From: Akkermansia muciniphila
GTDB lineage: Bacteria > Verrucomicrobiota > Verrucomicrobiia > Verrucomicrobiales > Akkermansiaceae
Direction: 5' to 3'
NCBI GenBank assembly: GCA_945874895.1
Contig: CAMCIC010000014.1
Location: forward strand, 1-64,000
Length of the DNA stretch: 64,000 nucleotides
The notes under the pieces: generated by a model
The model's input: only the letters and a program-made list of their open reading frames with translations
Databases searched by the model: none
Told to the model about the DNA's origin: nothing
Made by a program: the position numbers and the translations under genes
Shown: in pieces, positions 1 to 9,703 of the stretch
Numbering within the stretch: position 1 is the stretch's first letter
Layout of the letters: the number at the start of each line of letters is the position of its first letter

Positions 1-531
1 CGCTGGAGCAGTTATGGCGAGGCCGTGGGCGGCGGGGCGAAGGGCAATGGCAAGAAAGCTCGCGAGGGTCTGGTGCGTGCTTGTCTGGGCCATAAGGGCG
101 TGGGATTTGAATCGGAGAAATGGCAGGAAGTGGCGAAGATGTATCGGAAATTGTTAGGCCTCGCGATCGAGCGCAAGAGCGGAGCGGCAAGTGACGAAGT
201 GGCTGCGGCAAAAAGCAAGCGCCTACATGCGGTGACGCAGAAATCTCGCACTCCGAGCGAAAAGCCCGACCCGAATGCGGTGAAGTTTGGTGACAATGAT
301 ACCGTCTATCAAGAACTGAACATGGCAGCGATGCTGTGTCATCGCGTGCGCTATTTCACGGCGGGAGCGGTGATTGGCAGTAAGGCGTTTGTGAATGAAG
401 CATTTGCCAGCGCGCGCGCGCGTTTTGGTCCGAAACGAAAAGATGGCGCGCGCGCGATGAAAGGAAAAGCCCAAGAGGCAAGAGGAGTGCTCTGGAGCAT
501 GCGAGATTTGAGTGAGTCGGTGAGAACATAA
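1..531 (+). CDS. RAYT / IS200-like (Y1) transposase-family protein, C-terminal part (truncated by window edge)
   Basis: Frame open from base 1 (RWSSYGEAVGGGAKGNGKKAREGLVRACLGH...); motif RYFTAGAVIGSKAFVNEAFASARARFGPKRKDGARAMKG is typical of the C-terminal part of REP-associated tyrosine transposases. Confidence 0.7.
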   Translation, partial: RWSSYGEAVGGGAKGNGKKAREGLVRACLGHKGVGFESEKWQEVAKMYRKLLGLAIERKSGAASDEVAAAKSKRLHAVTQKSRTPSEKPDPNAVKFGDNDTVYQELNMAAMLCHRVRYFTAGAVIGSKAFVNEAFASARARFGPKRKDGARAMKGKAQEARGVLWSMRDLSESVRT

Positions 532-534
532 AAA

Positions 535-601
535 GGGTCTCTGCATTTCAGTGATTTTGTCGACGGTTCGTCTAACAAAATCATGAGTCTGTCTCTGACC
601 C
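535..601. repeat. Imperfect stem-loop immediately 3' of the RAYT-like gene (possible REP-type element or terminator)
   Basis: GGGTC(535-539)...GACCC(597-601) outer arms; GTGATTTTGT(551-560)/ACAAAATCAT(574-583) inner arms. Confidence 0.5.
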
Positions 602-606
602 AAGGA

Positions 607-1827
607 TTACTGCGCGCTCGGTTGATAGGTGTTGCCTAACAAGTGCGCTCGAGCCTGACCGACGAGGTAGAGGCTACCCGCGATGAGGATAGGGTCTTCA
701 TGTGTTTGGGCGGCGGCGATCGCTTGTTCAAAAGTGTCGAGGGTTTGCACGACATAGTCACCAAGGGGCATAGCTTCTAACAATTCCTCATGGCTGAGAG
801 TGCGGGGACTGTTCACCGGGCATAGCAGAATGCGGCAGGCGAGGGGGGCGATCCATTCCAGCACGCCGCGCACGTCCTTCGATGCTACGGCGGAAAAGAT
901 GAGGGTCGGGCGTTTTCCGGGATATTGCTGTTGCCAGGTTTCCGCCAGGACCTTGGCAGCGTGGGGATTGTGCGCGCCATCAAGGATGATTTTGTGATCG
1001 CCGGAAGAGATGACTTCAAATCGACCGGGCCACTGGGTGTGGGAGAGGCCGTAACTCACGGCATCGTAGCGCAAACAGATTCCGGCGGCGTGGAGCGCAG
1101 CGAGAGCTACAGCCGCATTCCATGGTTGGTGTATGCCGATGAGAGAGAGGGTGTAGCCGTGAAGAGGTTGGCTGACCACCGTGAGCGGGGCGCGCATTTC
1201 ATTGGCTTGCTCCGCGATCACACGCTCGGCATCTGCTTCCTGGGGGGCAGAAATGACGGGCTTTTCCGCGCAGATGATACCGGCCTTTTCTCCGGCGATG
1301 GCGGCGATGGTATCGCCCAACCATTGCATGTGATCGAGTCCGATGGGGGTGATTACGGCTACATCGGCGGGCACGGCTGTCGTGGCATCGAGGCGACCAC
1401 CCATGCCTGTTTCCAGCACAATCAGTTCGCATTCCTTTTCGGTGAAATAACGCATCGCCAGAGCGAGAGTGATTTCAAAAAATGTTGGATGTGTATCCAA
1501 ACTCTCGCACAGCTCGCGCAAAGCAATGAGATGGCGTGTGCAATCGTCCTCGGAAATTTCCGCACCTGCGACCTTGATGCGCTCACGATAGTCGATGAGA
1601 TGCGGTGAGGTGAAAAGTCCGGTGCGCATACCGGAAGCGCGGGCAACAGAGTCGATGAATGCACAGGTAGAGCCCTTGCCGTTGGTGCCCGCCACGTGGA
1701 TCACTTTCACGCCGCAGGCAGGAAAAGCGAGATACTTGCGTAGGAGTTCGCGTGGGCCGTCGAGGCCGAGTTTGATGCCAAACAGTTGCGTGGAAAACAA
1801 CCAGTGGATCGCCTCCTTGTAGGTCAT
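607..1827 (-). CDS. folC: Bifunctional folylpolyglutamate synthase/dihydrofolate synthase
   Basis: VIHVAGTNGKGSTCAFIDSV, TSPHLIDYRERI, ETGMGGRLDATTAV, LDGAHNPHA motifs. Confidence 0.93.
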   Translation of the reverse strand: MTYKEAIHWLFSTQLFGIKLGLDGPRELLRKYLAFPACGVKVIHVAGTNGKGSTCAFIDSVARASGMRTGLFTSPHLIDYRERIKVAGAEISEDDCTRHLIALRELCESLDTHPTFFEITLALAMRYFTEKECELIVLETGMGGRLDATTAVPADVAVITPIGLDHMQWLGDTIAAIAGEKAGIICAEKPVISAPQEADAERVIAEQANEMRAPLTVVSQPLHGYTLSLIGIHQPWNAAVALAALHAAGICLRYDAVSYGLSHTQWPGRFEVISSGDHKIILDGAHNPHAAKVLAETWQQQYPGKRPTLIFSAVASKDVRGVLEWIAPLACRILLCPVNSPRTLSHEELLEAMPLGDYVVQTLDTFEQAIAAAQTHEDPILIAGSLYLVGQARAHLLGNTYQPSAQ

Positions 1828-2666
1828 GGGCGCGGAGATGAAGTCAGGAGGTAGCCGAGAAGAGTGCCGAGCTTGTGGCGAAGCGCCTTGCGGTGGACGA
1901 TGTCATCCAGTAGGCCGTGGTCTTTCATAAACTCGGCGGTCTGGAAGCCGGGCGGCAGATTTTGGTGGGTGGTTTCCTTGACGACACGCGGACCGGCGAA
2001 GCCGATCATGCATTTCGGCTCGGCCAGATTGACATCGCCAATGGTGGCAAACGAGGCTGTGACGCCGCCCGTGGTTGGATGGGTCATGACGGAAATGTAA
2101 GGCAAGCCTGCCTCGCTGTGTTGGGCCAGAGCGCCGCAGGTTTTTGCCATTTGCATCAGCGATAGCATGCCTTCCTGCATGCGAGCACCAGACGAGGCGG
2201 AAATGATGACGACGCCGCGTTTTTCAGCGGTGGCGAGTTCAATCGCACGGGTGATCTTTTCTCCGACCACTGAGCCCATGGATCCGGCGAAAAATTTGAA
2301 GTCCATCACCGCGATTACCGCCGGTTGCCCTTCGATGCTCAGTCGACCCGTCACCACGGCATCATTCAACTCAGACACCGTGCGCTGTTGTTCGATTTTT
2401 TCAGGATACTTGGCGAAGCCCAGTGGGTTGGCGGAAATGAGGTCGGCATCGATCTCCTCAAAGCTGCCTTCATCGGCCAGATTGGCGATGCGTTCCCGTG
2501 AACCAAGCAGGAAATGATGGCCGCAGGGCGGGCAGACGTTGAGGTTTTGTTTGAGGTCCAACTGATGCAGCATGGCATCACAAGACGGACATTTCGTCCA
2601 CATGCCCTCGGGCATGTCGTCGCGTTTCTCTTGTGGTCGGAGCCGTGGTCTATCGAAAATTCCCAT
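1824..2666 (-). CDS. accD: Acetyl-CoA carboxylase carboxyltransferase subunit beta
   Basis: N-terminal zinc finger CPSCDAMLHQLDLKQNLNVCPPCGHH; SSGARMQEGMLSLMQMAKT; MTHPTTGGVTASFA. Confidence 0.95.
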   Translation of the reverse strand: MGIFDRPRLRPQEKRDDMPEGMWTKCPSCDAMLHQLDLKQNLNVCPPCGHHFLLGSRERIANLADEGSFEEIDADLISANPLGFAKYPEKIEQQRTVSELNDAVVTGRLSIEGQPAVIAVMDFKFFAGSMGSVVGEKITRAIELATAEKRGVVIISASSGARMQEGMLSLMQMAKTCGALAQHSEAGLPYISVMTHPTTGGVTASFATIGDVNLAEPKCMIGFAGPRVVKETTHQNLPPGFQTAEFMKDHGLLDDIVHRKALRHKLGTLLGYLLTSSPRP

Positions 2667-2716
2667 ATGTCGAGCGTATTGGATGGAGCCGCAGGGGGGG
2701 GCGCGGCGGAATCAGC

Positions 2717-3520
2717 TTAGCCTCTCATCACGGTTACGACAACAATGTTTTCATGCAGATTCTGGGCGAAAATTCGCGCACATTCCTGCACTGTTGCTCC
2801 GGTGGTGAAGACATCGTCGATGATCAAAATGCCCGCTGTATTGGTGCGATCGAGCTTCCGCCCCGCGCGGGTGAGCTCGATCGCCCCGCGCAGATTCTGC
2901 AAGCGCTGGCGTCGGCTCAGATGAGTTTGTGTCGGAGTAGCTCGCGCCCGTTTGAGTGCTTTCACCACAGGGAGATTGAGAAATCTTCCGATGTGGCGGG
3001 CAATTTCTTCCGATTGATTGTAATGACGGTTCTGCTGGCGCTTCCAATGCAAGGGCACAGGGACTAGAGTCCACCGTTCCTCTAGGGCTTGTTTCAAGCG
3101 GTCGTCAGAAAAAGCCTCGGTCGCGATCCGTGCCAGTTCACATGCCAAGTAGAGATTTCGTTGATACTTCAGGCCGTGAATCAGTGTTCGCGCCGATTCG
3201 CTGCTCTTCAATACAGGACGAGCGAAACGAAAATCATAGCTCAGGCCGCGGCAGTTGGGGCAACGGAAATTCGAATCGATATTTCCTTCATACATCTCTC
3301 CGCACGATTCACAAAATGGCGCCTTGATGCGAGGCAGTTGATCTCGGCAGCTATCACAAAGATAGCGACCCTCTTGCAGCGACTCCTGGCATAGCTCACA
3401 GGAGGGCACATAAATGATATCGCACACTCGTTGCCAGCAGCGGCGATGCCATGGCTCTCGCAGCGCTGGCATTGCCGTAAGACGTGATGAAATTTCTCTT
3501 CCGATGCATGAGAATCGCAA
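2717..3520 (-). CDS. ComF family protein (amidophosphoribosyltransferase-like)
   Basis: N-terminal double CxxC zinc finger (CELCQESL...CDSCRDQLP...CESCGEMY...CPNCRG) and C-terminal PRTase motif GILIIDDVFTTGATVQECA. Confidence 0.88.
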   Translation of the reverse strand: MRFSCIGREISSRLTAMPALREPWHRRCWQRVCDIIYVPSCELCQESLQEGRYLCDSCRDQLPRIKAPFCESCGEMYEGNIDSNFRCPNCRGLSYDFRFARPVLKSSESARTLIHGLKYQRNLYLACELARIATEAFSDDRLKQALEERWTLVPVPLHWKRQQNRHYNQSEEIARHIGRFLNLPVVKALKRARATPTQTHLSRRQRLQNLRGAIELTRAGRKLDRTNTAGILIIDDVFTTGATVQECARIFAQNLHENIVVVTVMRG

Positions 3521-3563
3521 ATTTCATGGTGGATTGACAAGCAAATCTGTCGCGCGCGCCTGC

Positions 3564-5369
3564 TTACCACGTCATGGTAATTCCACCATAGATCGCGGAT
3601 CCAGCAGCCCGAATGGCTTGGCCATAAAAATAAGATAGTAAATACGATTCATCCGTGAAATTTTCCCAACGTGCATGCAAACGAATGGTTTCCGTTGCTT
3701 GATACGATGCATGAATCCTGCCGACAGCGTAGGCTTCGATCGGTGCGCCGCCCCAAGAGTGATCCGATAAGGCATTCAGCCCGATGCCGAGCAAAAAGCG
3801 GTCGGTCGCTTGCCAATCGAGACCTGCGTTGATGTGATGCCGTGGTTGTTCGCTAAGGCCGCTCGGCAGATATGTCCATGCCAACCGATAATGCAAGACC
3901 CTGTCCAAAAAATTTCCGCTGAGGCCCGTTTCGAGTCCTTGCGTGTGAACATTTCCCGCCAGATTGATCGGTCGCGGTTGAGCAAACGAATTGATGCGAT
4001 CCTCGATGCTGTTCTGAAACATCGTAAACAGCAGAACATGGTTTTCCGTGAGACTCTGTTCGATACCGAAATCCCAACCCATCGATGACTCCGCCTGCAA
4101 ACTAGGATTGCCCTCGCCGAAGGAGGATCCGAAAAGATCGAGGTAGGTCGGCGCACGGAATGAAGATCCCACACCTGAGCGAATCATGGTCTGGGTGGCA
4201 TCGATTTCATAGCAACTTCCAATGCGCCAGGTGCTTTCTTCGCCGTAGGCATCGTAATCCTCCCATCGCCATGCGACATAGTTTTTCCAATGTTTCATGG
4301 TTTCCCAATCGACACCGAGATGCAGTCCATAGCGGTCTCGAGTCTGATCCGTGCCGATGGTGTTGACGAAGTCGCTGCGATGCCCAAAAACCCCGCCCAA
4401 AAAAACCCAATTGTCTCGCAGCGACCACTCATGATCAAGGAGCAGATTGATGGCCCGCATGTCCGTGCCGTAGTTGCCGTAACTCGAATCGCTATCGTAC
4501 ATTTCCTGATGGAATCCGCCGATAAAGCTCGTTTTCCAATCAGGACGCAACTGGCCGTTTAGATGAATCGTGAAAAGTGATCCATCCACGCGATCCTCTG
4601 AATTTCCTTGGTTGTTGTAGTAGGCGTCCACTCCACGGAAACTGAGCCCCGCCTGCCAATCCTTGTTGATTTTTTGTTCCAGTCGCAATGCCGCGTTGCC
4701 TTGGTGAAACTCTTCATGAGGGCTATCGTTGTTCGTTTCCTCCATCGAACTAGAAAGAAAAAACGATCCATTGTTTTTTTCACCTTGATATCGAATACCA
4801 GTGGAAAACGAGTCGAAGGAACCGACTTCAGCAAACAGGGTGCCCTGGGGCTTGCCGCTGCCGCGCGCGGTTTCTAACCAGAGCACACCGCCGATGGACT
4901 CACCGCCATACGCTGCGCCTTGTGCACCGCGCAGCACTTCTACACGACCCAAATCAAAGGAACGAGCCGCACCTAACATGTTGCCGAGAGGAGTCGTGGA
5001 GTCGCTGAGCCGTATTCCATCGACCACCAACTGTGAGTAGGCGGTATTCGTGCCGCGAATGAACACGGAGCCGAGGGCACCGGTTTGTCCACCCGTTGAG
5101 GTCGAAATCACTCCCGGCGACTCGTTCAAAGCATCGCGCAACTGGAACAACCCACGCTTTTCCCACTCTCGCGCGTCGAAAACCGCGACGCTCGATGCAA
5201 TGTCGCTAGCCTGACGCGGAGTTCGCAGCGCGGAGACCACGATGCTATCCCATTCTTGATCGACTTCCGCATGGCTCACCGCCGTGGCGAACGCGCCGAT
5301 CATCCCTCGTGCCACGACGGCACGCCAATGCTGACCTCTCAGAGAGGTCGTTTTCTTTTGTTTCATCAA
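3564..5369 (-). CDS. TonB-dependent receptor (BtuB-like, probable cobalamin/corrinoid receptor)
   Basis: Plug domain (REWEKRGLFQLRDALNESPGVI...GALGSVFIRGTNTAYSQLVVDGIRL...VEVLRGAQGAAYGGESIGGV); downstream of a cobalamin riboswitch. Confidence 0.88.
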   Translation of the reverse strand: MMKQKKTTSLRGQHWRAVVARGMIGAFATAVSHAEVDQEWDSIVVSALRTPRQASDIASSVAVFDAREWEKRGLFQLRDALNESPGVISTSTGGQTGALGSVFIRGTNTAYSQLVVDGIRLSDSTTPLGNMLGAARSFDLGRVEVLRGAQGAAYGGESIGGVLWLETARGSGKPQGTLFAEVGSFDSFSTGIRYQGEKNNGSFFLSSSMEETNNDSPHEEFHQGNAALRLEQKINKDWQAGLSFRGVDAYYNNQGNSEDRVDGSLFTIHLNGQLRPDWKTSFIGGFHQEMYDSDSSYGNYGTDMRAINLLLDHEWSLRDNWVFLGGVFGHRSDFVNTIGTDQTRDRYGLHLGVDWETMKHWKNYVAWRWEDYDAYGEESTWRIGSCYEIDATQTMIRSGVGSSFRAPTYLDLFGSSFGEGNPSLQAESSMGWDFGIEQSLTENHVLLFTMFQNSIEDRINSFAQPRPINLAGNVHTQGLETGLSGNFLDRVLHYRLAWTYLPSGLSEQPRHHINAGLDWQATDRFLLGIGLNALSDHSWGGAPIEAYAVGRIHASYQATETIRLHARWENFTDESYLLSYFYGQAIRAAGSAIYGGITMTW

Positions 5370-5399
5370 TCTGGTATCTCACAACCTGAACTCCGCAGG

Positions 5400-5562
5400 T
5401 TTTTCGAACGCATGACGAGGCTGGCGATCTGACTTTTTTCCTTTGTTTCCAAAACAAAATCACAGTGGCGGTACCGCGCCGGAATCACACCGGCTTCCCC
5501 AACAATTTCCTGCTCCATCCAAGAGCTTCCCCATCAGGACCGGTTGCCCGGCGAAAGGTTCA
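5400..5562 (-). ncRNA. Cobalamin (AdoCbl) riboswitch upstream of the TonB-dependent receptor
   Basis: Reverse complement reads GGGGAAGCCGGTGTGATTCCGGCGCGGTACCGCCACTGTGATTTTG...AGTCAGATCGCCAGCCT, matching the conserved GGGAA-CCGGTG-aTCCGG-GCGGTcCCGCCACTGTGA core and the AGtCAGAt/GCC element. Confidence 0.92.
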
Positions 5563-5627
5563 TAACGAATCACGCGCCAAATGACAAGGCGCTTGTTGTC
5601 TCGTGAAACAAAAGTTCGGTGGCTCGA

Positions 5628-6941
5628 TCAGCTATCGATCAGTGCGAACTTGAGTTCGCCTTCGGAAACAACCTCGCCATTGACCAAGCAACGGACTTTC
5701 GTTTGTCCAATGGAACCACGGATCTTGATGACTTCGGCTTCGATGAACAGAGTGTCACCCGGTAGCACAGGTCGACGCCATTTCACACTATCCGCACTCA
5801 TGAAATACCCGATTTTTCCTTGGTTTTCCGGTTTGCGCAACATCAGCACGGAGGAAACTTGGGCCATGGCTTCGAGTTGTAGCACGCCCGGCATCACGGG
5901 ATGACCGGGGAAGTGCCCCGGGAAAAACGGCTCGTTGATCGTAACGTTTTTTACGCCGGTGCATTTGCTGTCACCTTCGAAATCCACGATGCGATCGACC
6001 AGCAGGAACGGATAGCGGTGGGGAAGGATTTTGAGAACGTCGTTGATGTCCAATACCGCCTCGCCGCTGGGGATCTTGATCGGTGGCACCATCGAACGCA
6101 TGCGGCTGTATTCGCGTTTCACCGCAGCGGCCATTTGGGTGTTAGGTCCGTGACCCGGTTTCACGGCGATGACGTGACCGAGAATGCGTTTGCCCGAGAG
6201 CATGAGATCGCCGATCAGATCCAGCGCTTTGTGTCGGGCGAATTCGTTCGAAAAACGCAAGGCTTCCTTCGACATGACCTCGTTGCCACGCACGACCACG
6301 GCGTTTTCCAACGAGCCGCCTTTGATGAGCCCTTTATCCAGCAATGGTTTCACGTCCTCGTAGTAAACAAATGTGCGTGCAGGGGCGATTTCCTTCTCGT
6401 AGAGCTCTGGAGTTACTTCGCTAGAAAAATATTGGGTAAAGCGACCATCGGGACCGACGTTGGTAACGGAGACGCGGAAGGTCTTGCTGGGAACGATGGT
6501 GATGATGCTGCCATCGCCACTCTCTTGGTGGATGGGCTCGCGAATGGCCCATATGCGACGTGCGGCTTTTTGAGCCACGATGCCAGCTTTTTTGATCAGC
6601 TCCACAAATGGCCGCGAAGAACCATCGCCGATCGGAGGTTCGTTGGCATTCATTTCGATGATGGCATTGTCCACGCCCATGCCTGTCAGAGCGGAAATCA
6701 CATGCTCCACCGTGTGCACTTTCACCGAACCTTCCGCCAGAGTGGTGGCGCGCTCCACGGTTTTCACCTTGTCCACATCGGCATCGATGAAGGGTTGATC
6801 GGCGAGGTCGATACGGCGGAACTTGAAACCATGTCCTTCTGGCGCGGGTTTGATGGTCAGTGAGACTTTTTCCCCCGTGTGCAGTGAGGTTCCTTCCAGT
6901 GTGGCGGAGGAGGCAAGCGTGTGTTCGTATTCGGTGGCCAT
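5628..6941 (-). CDS. lpxC-fabZ: Fused UDP-3-O-acyl-N-acetylglucosamine deacetylase / 3-hydroxyacyl-ACP dehydratase
   Basis: LpxC half (TSLHTGEKVSLTIKPA, VHTVEHVISALTGMGVDNA, RHKALDLIGDLML) followed by FabZ half (ILPHRYPFLLVDRIVDFE, NEPFFPGHFPGHPVMPGVLQLEAMAQ); start taken at MATEYEHT. Confidence 0.94.
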   Translation of the reverse strand: MATEYEHTLASSATLEGTSLHTGEKVSLTIKPAPEGHGFKFRRIDLADQPFIDADVDKVKTVERATTLAEGSVKVHTVEHVISALTGMGVDNAIIEMNANEPPIGDGSSRPFVELIKKAGIVAQKAARRIWAIREPIHQESGDGSIITIVPSKTFRVSVTNVGPDGRFTQYFSSEVTPELYEKEIAPARTFVYYEDVKPLLDKGLIKGGSLENAVVVRGNEVMSKEALRFSNEFARHKALDLIGDLMLSGKRILGHVIAVKPGHGPNTQMAAAVKREYSRMRSMVPPIKIPSGEAVLDINDVLKILPHRYPFLLVDRIVDFEGDSKCTGVKNVTINEPFFPGHFPGHPVMPGVLQLEAMAQVSSVLMLRKPENQGKIGYFMSADSVKWRRPVLPGDTLFIEAEVIKIRGSIGQTKVRCLVNGEVVSEGELKFALIDS

Positions 6942-7117
6942 GTCGCGCAGGGGTTGTAGGAGGAAAACCAGAGTGTGCCAAGCATGTTTTTGCTTCACGT
7001 CTTCCTCGTGTGCGCGTTTTCATAAGACACAATTTCCATCTGGAAAATCCATTTTCTGATTCATTGACGAAACGCATTCCCGCGTCTACGCTGCGCGCCC
7101 GAGCGCGGGACAAGAGC

Positions 7118-8044
7118 ATGGCAGCAAGAACGATCATACGAGTGGGGACGCGAGGAAGCGAACTAGCCTTGTGGCAGGCAAACGCGACCGAGGAGTTGCT
7201 GCGTGCGGCGTTTCCCGAGGTGGAGGTCGTCCGTTGCGTCATCAAAACCACCGGAGACCGCCGCACGGATGTTTCCCTCAGTGAAGTGGCTAAAAGCGAA
7301 GGGACTCTTGATAAAGGGGTTTTTACCAAGGAACTGGAAATCGCGCTCGAGGCCGATGACATCGATGTCGCGGTTCATAGTTTGAAGGACGTGCCCACTG
7401 TTTTGGCCGATCATTTTTGCATTCCTGCCACCTTGGAACGCGCGGGAGTGCGGGATGTGCTCGTTAGCAAAATCCCTGGAGGCCTTGAGGCCCTGCCCGA
7501 AGGTGCACGCGTAGGCACCAGCAGCGTGCGTCGAGCTCGACAACTCGCTTGGTTGCGACCTGACCTGCAGATCTCTGATCTCCGGGGCAACGTGCCGACC
7601 CGATTGAAAAAACTGCGTGATGCCGAGGACTACGATGCCATCATGTTGGCTGAGGCCGGGCTCGTGCGTCTGGGCTACCTGCCCAATTCAGACGAACGTT
7701 TGTTTTTTGAGGTGATGGACGAACAAGTGTTTTATCCCGCAGCCGGGCAGGGTGCGATTGGATTGGAAATTCGTCGCGACGATGTCTGGATGCAGCAAGT
7801 AGTCGAAGCCATTGGGGATGGTGATACATACTTGAGGGTCAGTGCGGAACGTGAATTTTTACGTTTATTGGATGCAGGGTGTCACACGCCAGTGGGAGTC
7901 TATTCTTCGCTGGCAAATGAAGAGCTTTGTATGAGTGCGCGGGTATTTCCTGAAGCGGGGGGAGAGCCGCGATTGGCCTCCGTTCAGGGTTCTGTGCAAA
8001 CTCCCCTCGAAGTGGCAAAACAATTGTTTGAATCGTTAGTATGA
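7118..8044 (+). CDS. hemC: Hydroxymethylbilane synthase (porphobilinogen deaminase)
   Basis: MAARTIIRVGTRGSELALWQANATEELL, VHSLKDVPT, GTSSVRRARQL, LRGNVPTRLKKL, FLRLLDAGCHTPVG; start trimmed from the ORF-track start. Confidence 0.95.
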   Translation: MAARTIIRVGTRGSELALWQANATEELLRAAFPEVEVVRCVIKTTGDRRTDVSLSEVAKSEGTLDKGVFTKELEIALEADDIDVAVHSLKDVPTVLADHFCIPATLERAGVRDVLVSKIPGGLEALPEGARVGTSSVRRARQLAWLRPDLQISDLRGNVPTRLKKLRDAEDYDAIMLAEAGLVRLGYLPNSDERLFFEVMDEQVFYPAAGQGAIGLEIRRDDVWMQQVVEAIGDGDTYLRVSAEREFLRLLDAGCHTPVGVYSSLANEELCMSARVFPEAGGEPRLASVQGSVQTPLEVAKQLFESLV

Positions 8045-9549
8045 GCAAAAAAGGAATTTGTTATTTGGTCGGCGCTGGTCCGGGGGATCTGGGTTTGGTG
8101 ACCTTGCGGGCGAAGGAGTGCATTGAGTTTGCCGATGTGCTGGTCTACGATGCTCTGAGCAGTGGTGAGTTGCTGCGATGGACGAAGCCGGACTGCGAAA
8201 AAATCTATGTTGGCAAACGTGCCAAAAATCATGCGCTGACTCAAGATCAGATCAACGCGCTGATCGTTGCGCGCACCAAGGACGGGAAAAGTGTGGTTCG
8301 CCTCAAGGGGGGAGATCCGATGATCTTCGGGCGCGGCGGTGAAGAGGCCGCCGAACTGGCGGAGGCGGGTGTGGCATTTGAGATTGTGCCAGGCATCAGC
8401 TCTACCATCGCTGGACCCTGTTACGCGGGGATTCCTGTGACGCATCGCGATCATTGCTCGCAACTGACCATTTTCACAGGTCACGAGGATCCGACCAAGG
8501 GGGAGAGTTCCATCGATTACCAGCATCTAGCGAAGGCTCCGGGGACGAAGGTTTTTGTGATGGGGGTGGCACGCTTGCGTGAAATCTGCGATCAATTCAT
8601 TCTCCATGGCGCTGAGCCTGCCACTCCGATCGCTCTCACGCGTTGGGCGACGACGGGGTCACACCGCACGATTGTCGGGACGCTTGCCACGATTGCCGGT
8701 ATCGCGGAGAGTCAGAACTTTTCCTCGCCTGCGGTGGCGGTCATTGGCGATGTGGTGAAGGAAAGAGCGAAAATTTCCTGGTTTGAGACCAGACCGCTCT
8801 TCGGCAAGCGCATCATCGTCACACGCACTCGCGAGCAAGCGGGCACCTTGAGCAAAGAGTTGGCTCAGTTGGGAGCAGATGTGATTGAACTGCCCGTCAT
8901 TCGCATCGAAGATCCCGTGGATAAACTGGGATTTGCCGAGTTGGTGGCAACGGCTCATGAGTATGACTGGCTTGTTTTCACCTCACCCAACGGCGTTTCA
9001 CGTTTCTTCGATGCCTTTTTCTCGATCCACGATGATGCCCGCTGCCTCGGCAAGCCGAAAATCGCTGCGATTGGACCCGGAACTGTGAAAAAACTGCGAG
9101 AGTATCACATCGGCTGCGATCTGTTGCCGGAAAAATTTGTGGCAGAGGGATTGGTCGAGGCGTTCAAAAAAGAAGACATCGAAAACCTCACCGTCATGGT
9201 CGTGAAGCCCGAGGTTTCACGCGATGTGGTATCGATGGGCTTGCAGGCCATGGGGGCGATTGTTGATGACTGCATTGCCTACCGCACCGTGGCTGAAACG
9301 GAAGATCCTACGGGAGCGGTGGCTCGCTTGCGCGAGGAAGGTGCGGACATCGTCACCTTTACTTCGGCATCGACCGCAGAGCATTTCTTCGCGCTTGGCA
9401 TCCCTTGGCCTGATCATTGCGTTGCGGGAAGCATCGGGCCTGTGACGTCGCAAGCGCTCGTGGAATTGGGGCAAGCTCCTTCTTTTGAGGCGAAGGAGCA
9501 CGACATCCCCGGTTTGGTCAAAGCAATTCGTAAGTATCTTAAAGTTTGA
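8041..9549 (+). CDS. cobA-hemD: Fused uroporphyrinogen-III C-methyltransferase / uroporphyrinogen-III synthase
   Basis: SUMT domain (YLVGAGPGDLGLVTLRAKE, VVRLKGGDPMIFGRGGEEA, GIPVTHRDHCSQLTIFTGHE) then HemD domain (GKRIIVTRTREQAGTLSKELAQLGADVIELPVIRI); ATGA overlap with hemC. Confidence 0.93.
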   Translation: MSKKGICYLVGAGPGDLGLVTLRAKECIEFADVLVYDALSSGELLRWTKPDCEKIYVGKRAKNHALTQDQINALIVARTKDGKSVVRLKGGDPMIFGRGGEEAAELAEAGVAFEIVPGISSTIAGPCYAGIPVTHRDHCSQLTIFTGHEDPTKGESSIDYQHLAKAPGTKVFVMGVARLREICDQFILHGAEPATPIALTRWATTGSHRTIVGTLATIAGIAESQNFSSPAVAVIGDVVKERAKISWFETRPLFGKRIIVTRTREQAGTLSKELAQLGADVIELPVIRIEDPVDKLGFAELVATAHEYDWLVFTSPNGVSRFFDAFFSIHDDARCLGKPKIAAIGPGTVKKLREYHIGCDLLPEKFVAEGLVEAFKKEDIENLTVMVVKPEVSRDVVSMGLQAMGAIVDDCIAYRTVAETEDPTGAVARLREEGADIVTFTSASTAEHFFALGIPWPDHCVAGSIGPVTSQALVELGQAPSFEAKEHDIPGLVKAIRKYLKV

Positions 9550-9703
9550 TCTTTGGTCATCGAGGTCGCAATAAGCTTAGGAAAGCTTGATGTTTTTCGG
9601 CGCTATCGTCATTCAAATGAACGTTGGTTTTATCGGGTTTTGGCATTTTTTTCGAGCGCTTGTTTGACAATCTCTGAGGTCCTCCGATGAAGTCGCGTCC
9701 GAT

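Noticed and set aside
5628-6941. LpxC-FabZ fusion as a novelty
   Set aside because: This fusion is already known from several Gram-negative lineages, so it is listed as a feature only.
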